A DNA stretch of 64,000 bases. Origin: Toxonevra muliebris. Its lineage: Eukaryota > Arthropoda > Insecta > Diptera > Pallopteridae. Location of the stretch: assembly GCA_963691655.1 (NCBI GenBank), contig OY829327.1, positions 65,918,079 through 65,982,078 on the forward strand. Reading direction: 5' to 3'. Position numbers and translations under genes: made by a program. Positions 33,901 through 42,900 of this stretch are shown piece after piece. The notes below the pieces were generated by a model. The model was not told the DNA's origin. It saw only the letters and a program-made list of their open reading frames with translations, and did no database searches. Position 1 is the first letter of the stretch, and each line of letters begins with the position of its first letter.

Positions 33901-36900
33901 CAATGCCACTCATACACAAAAACCAGAGGGACATCTCAAGACTGATGGCGGTCATCACGGGTTTCTGGCTCATTGGTGAGCAAACAGCCAAAATGAGAAT
34001 TCCGCATGACACCACTTGCCGCAGCTGCGATTATCCGGAGGAAAAAGAGACTACCTCTCACTTTCTCTGTGAATGCCCGTCTCTAGGATGAACCAGGATG
34101 AAAACTCTAGGCAAACCTTACTTCAACAACCTTGGGGAACTATGTGAAATAAGTCTAAACGAACTACTAAGCTTCATAAACCAGTCGGGATGGATCTGAT
34201 TCCTCCGCGTGAATAATAAAAGCATACAAACCAAAAACAACTGAGTATGTGGTATCAAAACCGCCACTTTAACAACACCAACAATAAAAAAAGTTAATAT
34301 AAAATAAATTTTTCAGAAAAGCCCCTCGAAACATTTTTCTGCATACGCGCCTGATTTCAACATTAATTTCGTAGTTTGCGAAGGCATGTGTGAGATGTTT
34401 CAAAGAGTTGTCGTCCATTAAGAAGATGTACTCTCAAGGTTTCTTGTGGCGAAGTGATCCCAAAAAAGATGCCGATGGTTATGTCTTTCAAATGATGAGT
34501 TTTGCTGCAAGCTACTCTCCGTCGCCACCTCAGAATGTAAAAAAATAAAGATACCAATGAAAACAAGCATCCTAGAGCAGCTAAGTCCATTTCGAAAAGA
34601 CATTACGTCGATGGCGTGCTGGACAGCGTTAACTCCGTCAAGGAAGCAAAGATACTAAGAGGCGAAAAGGTAGGGTAATGTGGGGTACCTTTGACACTTA
34701 ATTTTTAAAGGCTTGCAATTCCGAAAATTATTGATAGATTTTAGAAGACGTTACTGTTTTTAAAACATTGATTTTTCTAGATCAAACCGCAAAAAAAAAT
34801 ATAATTTTATAAAAACTGCATCACTATTTTCTTTTGTACTTTTTCCAAAAAAAAAAACATTTTGTCAAAAATGCCCGGGGCATATATATGTATAAAAATT
34901 AAAATATGTGTGTATGTCTCGAAATAACACTGAAACTTCAGCAGAGATTGACACAAATTTGTACAATGATACATTATTATTTTATTACTATTATTTTAAT
35001 TTTCTGTTCTGACTATTATTATTTGCTCTTTATTCAACAAAATTTTCATTAACAATTTCATAATGACTCATTACGTCTCTGGTCGTAAGATAGGTATAGT
35101 CTGAGTTCAAAATTACAAGTGGGTGTGGCGCCTCCCATACAAACTATATGCTTTTTTGGGTATATATCTAGAACCATTTCCGGTACAGTACTGAAATTTC
35201 TGCGCAACTTTGCTATCTCTTTCTCTCTACCTATTTTTCTACATCTCTCTTTCAGACAGGCTTCATGTTTACTCCCGCCTGAACATCCACTAATAGAAGT
35301 TAAGCGCTTTATAAAATGGCAGCGTTTACTCCGATGTATGGCATATTTATTTATTTTTTTTTTTCATTTAAGATTATATAATGCAATCTGTATATTGTTA
35401 ATGAATACAATGAGCAATATTTAATATCGCCAAGTAATGTATGCAATTTTTATTTAACAATGTATCCTGTGGCACATTTATTTCTATTTAGATAATTTGG
35501 ATAGTTGTTTTAATCCAACTGATTATAACTTAAGCTAATGTTAGCTAAACACCGATAGTCTATCTATAGTATCGCTTGCTTTGGTACTATTAGCCTATCG
35601 ATAGTTCGTAAAAACAATCGTTCAAACTATCGATTGTTACAGAGATGAAATTTTTGGTACTTTGTATAAATAAGAACCCAACCATTTATTACGCGATGGT
35701 AACTCTTAAACAATTTTTATTCTCTTTTCTTTTCTGTGCGATTTAAGATAAAAATGAATAAACAGAAGTTCAGCGTATGGAAATTTTTTAATAGAGTTGA
35801 AAACACTCTGAAAAATTCTTTAATTATCAGTTATTAGGAATGAAACAAAAATTTAAAAATTTTTTATAAAATATATTTTAAATGCAAAAAAGAAAAATAT
35901 TCTCTTCTCACAAATATATTGCAACAACGTTGTATTTTTATGGCTTTCCGCTGTCTAAAATCGATTTAATCGATAGAGTCGAACTATCGATGCTTAGCCA
36001 ACACAAATTTAAGCTAGCATCAAATTTTCGTCATTTTTAATTATTGGGAGAATAGATAAGATCTTAGGGGGCTTTTCTTTTTAGTCTGTAAAACAGACCA
36101 GAAAGTAAAAGAGAACAGAAAGTAAATAAAAAAATAAATTTGGTGAATAAAGCCAGCCATTTTTCTCACACGCACTGCGTACATGTGATTTCACCTAATT
36201 TTTTGCTGTTATGTATATGGTAGAAAGAGATGCAAAGTATATTTAACTGAGATAAAAAAGAAATTTTGAAATAATAGGTGAATATGATTGTCAAATTCAG
36301 TGTTACATTTTCCATAAAAAAATAGTACTCTGTTTACAAATTCTTTTTAGAATTCATTTAATAAAAGTTAAATTTTGTATGTTTTCTAAAAAAATAATTT
36401 TTTTTTTCGTTTGAAAAATGTTGGGCGTTTATTTATACATTCATTTGTAATAAAAAATTTAATAAATCAAATAATGTATTACATAGTATTAAAAAAAATT
36501 AACTGAATTCGTTTTGTACACAATTTTGCATTAATTCATTTATTTGTAATACAAAATCAAATAAATCAAATAATATAATTTATAGCATTAAAAGAAAATA
36601 AACTAAAGCCTGTCATTTGATGTAGGTTTGCTACAAAACCTTCAAAAATTTTTTTGGAAATATTACTTGAAGAAAAACAATGGAAAATTAAGCTCTATTT
36701 AAAATAAACAGATTTTTACAGTGGATCAAATAAAATAATTTTGTTCAAAAAAAGTTTCTATACTTAGCGATTTCGAAAAATTTCAGAAAAAACTGTTTAA
36801 AAATACAAAATACCATGAAGGCTTGATAAAAATATTAGTTAGACGACTTAGTACAACTGGCTTAGGAGTATTTAAACATAGTTGGTTTTCACTTATACGA

Positions 36901-39900
36901 AGACTTAAAATATTTGACAAAATTATGCAATATCTAAATCCTTTTTTCGACTTTTTTCAATATATTTGGATTGACTTAGCTTTTACCGTAAAGCTTTATA
37001 ACATTCAAAGCAGTGCATTCCTCATTCTAAGGCAAAATGTTTAACATTTTAAATATGGCTTTATGAGTAAATTATAATAATTGGAACAACCGTATTGACT
37101 TATTTAAGATTTATGTAGGAGCTTAAAAATGCAATAACCGTGAATAATCTTAATTTGTTTAGATTTTATCTGTTCTTTAAGTTATCAATAATGATTTATT
37201 TTAAGCAATTTCATCAATAATATTAAAACTAGATTTCATAACAATCAAGCATTTTTCATAAAAAAGAAATATTTTTCAAAAAAAGGTATTAAAAAAGCGG
37301 CAACTCAGCAGCACTGCGTGGGGTTTTTATTTGTGCAGAGAACGCACAGTACTAACCAAAATCTCTTTCAATTCTCTGTATTCTCTGGTCGTATGTGTGA
37401 TGCAAAGTTTGCTTGGATGAGTTTGCTTCCTTTTTGGTATGCAATTATATTTACAGTGATTTCTTCGTTTACTGTTGGTATGTTGAGTGTAATTGTACAT
37501 TTGAAATATACCAAGCGGCAGATAATACAATGTATTTTGTTTTGAAAACGTTGCAAAATTTCCAAATTTGAGTGTGCCGTGGTACCCTATAGTTGTATTC
37601 CATAGGCTCACACGGGTTTTAGAATATACTTGTAAATGAGAAGTTTGTTTTCTAATGACGTTTGTGACTTTCTTTGCAATAGCCAGTAGAATTTCTAATT
37701 TGTAAACATGTGTTTTTCCAGGTTAAACGTCGATCCAGATACAAACTGAGGTATTTAGCTTCATCTGCCTGCGGAATGCTAATTCCATTTAGAATTACAG
37801 GAGGGTATGTTTCGCGCTTTATAGTAAAGGTGATTTATATCGATTTCGCTTCATTAGCTTTAATACGCCGATCTTTAAGCCAATTTGTAATATTATCCAA
37901 GCTCTTTTATAGTTTGTAGAAAGCAATGCTATGGTTTTTTTCGCTGGCAAGTGCTGCCGTATCATCTGCAGGTCAGTGGTAAGTCTGAAGTGTACAATAA
38001 ATACAAAATTGGGCCCAACACACTTGATAGGGGCACACCAGCTTGAAAACCGTGAAGTTCTGTTGCTGCTTCTTCTTGTTTTACACGTTTGAGAATTCAT
38101 ACACATTATACAGTCTATGGATCTCGTTGCAAGTAAACGTTGCAAACGTAGAAAAATCCACGCACATGAAAATTTCAAAATGCGATATCTCAGCGAAAAA
38201 AAGGTTTTTGAAAGCAAACTCAACGTTATTTTGAAGAGGAAGACTAGTACTTTAAGATGCTATCAATAATTTTGGAAAGAAAATAGGATCGGCCTTGCTA
38301 CATAACCTTTAAAATGAGCAAAAATGGTATTTTTGCACTTCTAGGTTAGGATATCTCGAAATCCTGACGTGATAGAGCAATTCAGCGCGTCAAAATCCTT
38401 TGGATAAGTATAGTCTGATTTATGGGCAAAAATTTTGTCGGCCTGTGTAATTTAAGTATAAATATTTTTCCTCTTATAGTAGAGACAAGTGACACTAGCT
38501 ATATGGTAATGCCCTACTGACTGCATGGCAATGCCGCAGAGTGGTTGAACTTTATACAAAAATAGGACGAAAATAGAAAAAGTCGTCATAGAGTCACAAA
38601 TTTTGAAAAAGTAGTAGCTTATTTTAATACATCGTTAAGGAGCAAAAATTAAAATAAAACCCACTGTCACGCCCATCTCCCATACAATAAAACTGAAGGA
38701 GTCGTCGTAGAGCTACAAATTTTGATACAGGAGTTGCTTATATCAATACCATGCAAGGATTTGTGAAAATCCTTTTCCCTCCCCTCTAAATTTACTCCCC
38801 CATTCCCCTCTTACTTCAAACCCCCTCCCCCCTTCCAGAAAAAAATTGTAATTTGCTACTTGGAATATCCCTGCAGTGAAACAGCGATCTAGATACAAAA
38901 AGAAATAGTTCTGTGGTTGGAATAAATTCACTAGTTCGAAAGTTAGTTCCTAATTGAATGCAAAGATTCACCAGTTGAAACAAAACAATTTTCTATTTTT
39001 CTTGAATTAGTGCATATTATGGTGACATGTACATCTATACAAAAAATTTTGCTTCGCAATTGTTCTTCGTCATTTAGTGCTATTTTAACAGCTATTGAAT
39101 TTGTCTTCAACTAATTTTGCTTGTATTGTGTAATTTTTGAGCAAATCGGACGCAAGAGGTTAAGTGAATTTGTGAAAAAGTGTTATTCTATAAAACAAAT
39201 TAAAAAAATTTGTAATTTGCTGAAGGTGTAATAATTAACAAAATGTTGAGCAAAAAGTTCGTAGATGAAAACAATCAACCTATCGTAAAGTAGAGCGTAT
39301 GAACGTAACCGCGTATGAACGCGAAAACTTGCAGTCTCAATGTAAGTATTTATTTTTTTATTTGCATTTATTTATTAATTTACTTATTTTTTGATTTATA
39401 AATTTATTCATTTATTTATTATTCTTTTTCAGAAATTACTTAAGCATAAAACAAAACATAAATGGAAACACTCGCTGAGGAAAAAGTCTTGGTAACCAAA
39501 CTAACTCGACAGATGATAACCAGAAGATAAAAAATATGGGCAGAAAATCAAATTTTATACATGTATTCGAAACTTATTCAAATTCAAGTAAAAATATTAT
39601 TATTATGTATCAATTATGTAATTTAATAATTTAATAATAAATAATAAATGGATCTATTGTATTCTTTTTCTGAGTTGTTATTATTTTATTAAAAAAAATC
39701 GCCTTACAATAAATTCGCATTTTATTTATTATCTATATGTATAAAATGTAGTGGTTAAGGTATTTAAGAACTAGTGCTGAAACTAATTATTCAAGAACTA
39801 GTGAAAAACTAGGTATTAACGAAATAGTGCATTTACTAGTCCTGAGGTAATGCATAAGGTAACCAATCGACACCTCCTATGACAACGCAATGTTAAATTT

Positions 39901-42900
39901 CCCAGTTGTAGCAAAGCAAAGTAGATATATGTGGAACCAGTCACTGTCCCTTAAGAACTATTGAATTAGCTCGTTCAGAACTAGAACTTTTCACTGCAGG
40001 GATATTACTGCTTTTTTGGTATATAACATTCACACAACATAACATATATTTCTTCATGTGTGTAGGGTAGGGTGCAAAATGGCAAAATGATGAGTTTTCA
40101 GAAAAAAAAAATTGTTCGTCCACTGTAAAAAAGTGTATCCATCTCTTTCTTAATTTTAGTAAAAAGAGTATTTTATAGTACAGTTTAATAGAAAATACAA
40201 TAATGTTAACTTATTATATAGTATTAAATTGACTTTAAGTAACTAGCGAGGTCGCTGCTTTATTAAAAACAACATTTTATGTGGACTTACGCGGTTTTAA
40301 TTCTTACCGAATTGAGTGCTGAACTCAACCAAACCTGGTTTAAATTAGATAATATCAAAGTATTTTATAAAATTGGTAGAGAAAAACGAAGTTACTAATT
40401 TTAAACATTTAGTTAATAATACTTATAAAATAAATTTATATATAAATTAAAATTCTAGCCTTCAATACAAATCATTTGTTAAATTTACCTAAATTAAGAT
40501 TTCACATTATTTCTTTAAAAGAAATTGTACATAAACTAATACTTTTTAATATTATTATTATATCAGTTATTTTCATGTTTCAAATTATTGTACAAAGAAT
40601 GAAAACACAGAGCAAAAAAAATGTATGCGCGAGATATTCCAACGGTTTTATAGTAATTTTGTGTCAATGAACACGACTGCGTACTCCATTACATCTAGTT
40701 CTTCCACAATATGGACCTGAAGTCGGAAAAATGGGGTCTTAAGAAAATTCCTTATTTTAACAGATACAAATTTGATCTCTGAAGCAAAGTTGTTGAGCAT
40801 AAACAATATTTCTACACACACTTATCATCCACCTCTTACCTCTTGAAAATGAGGTCTTAAACCCCCTTTTTCGATAAATGGCCGATAAAAGAACCGTTGG
40901 GAAAACTGTTATATTGTCTTTGGAGAAACTGTTCCCTGTTAAAAATTATGAGTTCTGGAACATTAGAATGACCAAAGTGCAAAATAATGCAAAAACCGAA
41001 TTTTTTAAATTAAGGCACTCAAACACCGCAAGTAAAAAATTGAATCTTTTTTGTTGTACTTATATTAGAATTACATGTGGTTTTAAAAACAAAATTTTTG
41101 TTGGCTCTACATGGGATTGAACACATAAAGCTAAAACATTTGCAAATATAACTGTAGCTTGATTAAGCGTTGCCAACACATTGTTTAAAAAATGCACGAA
41201 AGTTAAGTGCGCTCAAGTATATTTTACAGATGTACGTACTTTACGTGTTTATTCCATTAATTAAAAATAGTTTTTTACATACGAGTTTGGTGCATACTCT
41301 TTTTTTAGCTTTAATTATCAAGATTCGATTTATATAAATTTTTACTGGATGCGGAGGCCTTAATTAAAGATGTTGGCATCAAAAACGTAAAATGCCAAAA
41401 ATTGCACTTACGAGGTTAAGCCAGAAACCAGTCGATATGAAGAATTTTTTTCAAAAAATCTATTCATGGCACCCCCGCGATCGGTTCGTTTTACTCAAAA
41501 AATAGTCTGTGTAAAATTTTAGGTCAATTGGATAAAGGGAAATGGTGCCCCAAGAGCTCCAAATGACTGCATTTGAGTTCAAGGTTACTCAAGTGACTCC
41601 AAGTGACTTCAAGTGACTCCAAGCGACTTCAAAGCAGTCATGATTTTAGAGTCATAAGATTTGCAGTCTCATGATTTCAAAAAAAGACTGTACTCCCTTG
41701 ACTCTAAAAAAGACTTTTCTAAATGAATAACCAATCGGCGACTCCAAAAAAGACTTCCAACTGCATTTTTTATTCAGGAGTCAAATATATTATTCAATAA
41801 CTGCAATCAAAAATTATTATTCATTTTTGACTTATATCCTCAATTGATTGCACTCTTTCACAGCTCTGCTGTGCAGAAGTTGTCATGATGAAGAAGAGAC
41901 AGAATCGATTCTTCACTTTCTATGTCAATGTCCAAGGCTGCAGATGAGCAGACTCCAATGTTTGGGGTCGCTATTTTTCAATAGTCTAACAGAGATAACG
42001 AAAGTGGAACTATCGGATCTTCTTACCTTCATCCGGAGAACCAAATGGTTCAATAAAGACATTACCTGGACTGCTGACGGAAACCGTGGTTAGAGACGTG
42101 CCTCCTCCGGGCAATTAAATGAGGGCAATCACAATGGACAATTAAGTCTCCGAGTGGAAGTGCGGGAATATATATATATATATTCGCACACGTGTTCCAA
42201 ACCTAACCTATGAATGTAATTGTCCACTTTAAGTTTAGAAAAATTGCTATAATTGAAGAAGAGTTGACTCGAAGAAGCCAGCCTACGTTTGACAAGAGCT
42301 GGACTATTGCAGAGGAGGTAAAAAGCCGTTTCCTTCTCCTCCTCCTCATCAAGGCAGCTCCTAAAAAAGTCGTTTGTGGCCACTTCTAATCTATTGGCAT
42401 GTCTACCAATCAGACAATGCCCAGTAATTATTGCCACTACGTTGCTAATAGGGTTATGTGAAGAATAGGGAATGTTGTGGCTAGCCTTGTCAGCTCATTG
42501 GCTTTATAATTACCTGGAATGTCCTTGTGCCTTGGTACCCAATACCGGTGCACTTTGAGCCATTCCGAGTCCTGCTTCCCCTATCCACCTCTGTTTGTAA
42601 ATTTGAAGAGCGTTCACAAAAAATTGGCAATTTTTGGCGTATTTTTCAGAAATGTAGTCATCGGAAATTTGTTTCTGCCGTCAATTTATGTGATATGTGA
42701 AATTCATTTCCTTGCACTCATTTCTTGTTTCATAAAGAACAATTACGGATATCCACATGTAAACTTTGTAAACACTTAGTAAACTTTGATTTTCGAATTG
42801 AAAATTTATAATTTCAGTCCGTGTTTGCTATAAGAAGCAAAATGACATAAAGACCTAAAAAAATATAAAAAACAATTTTTTTCGTGCATATTTTTAACCT

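Noticed and set aside
39243..39500. Small spliced gene with MLSKKFVDENNQPIVK
   Set aside because: It needs a frameshift within 50 codons and the second exon has an early stop. No family recognised, so evidence is too thin.
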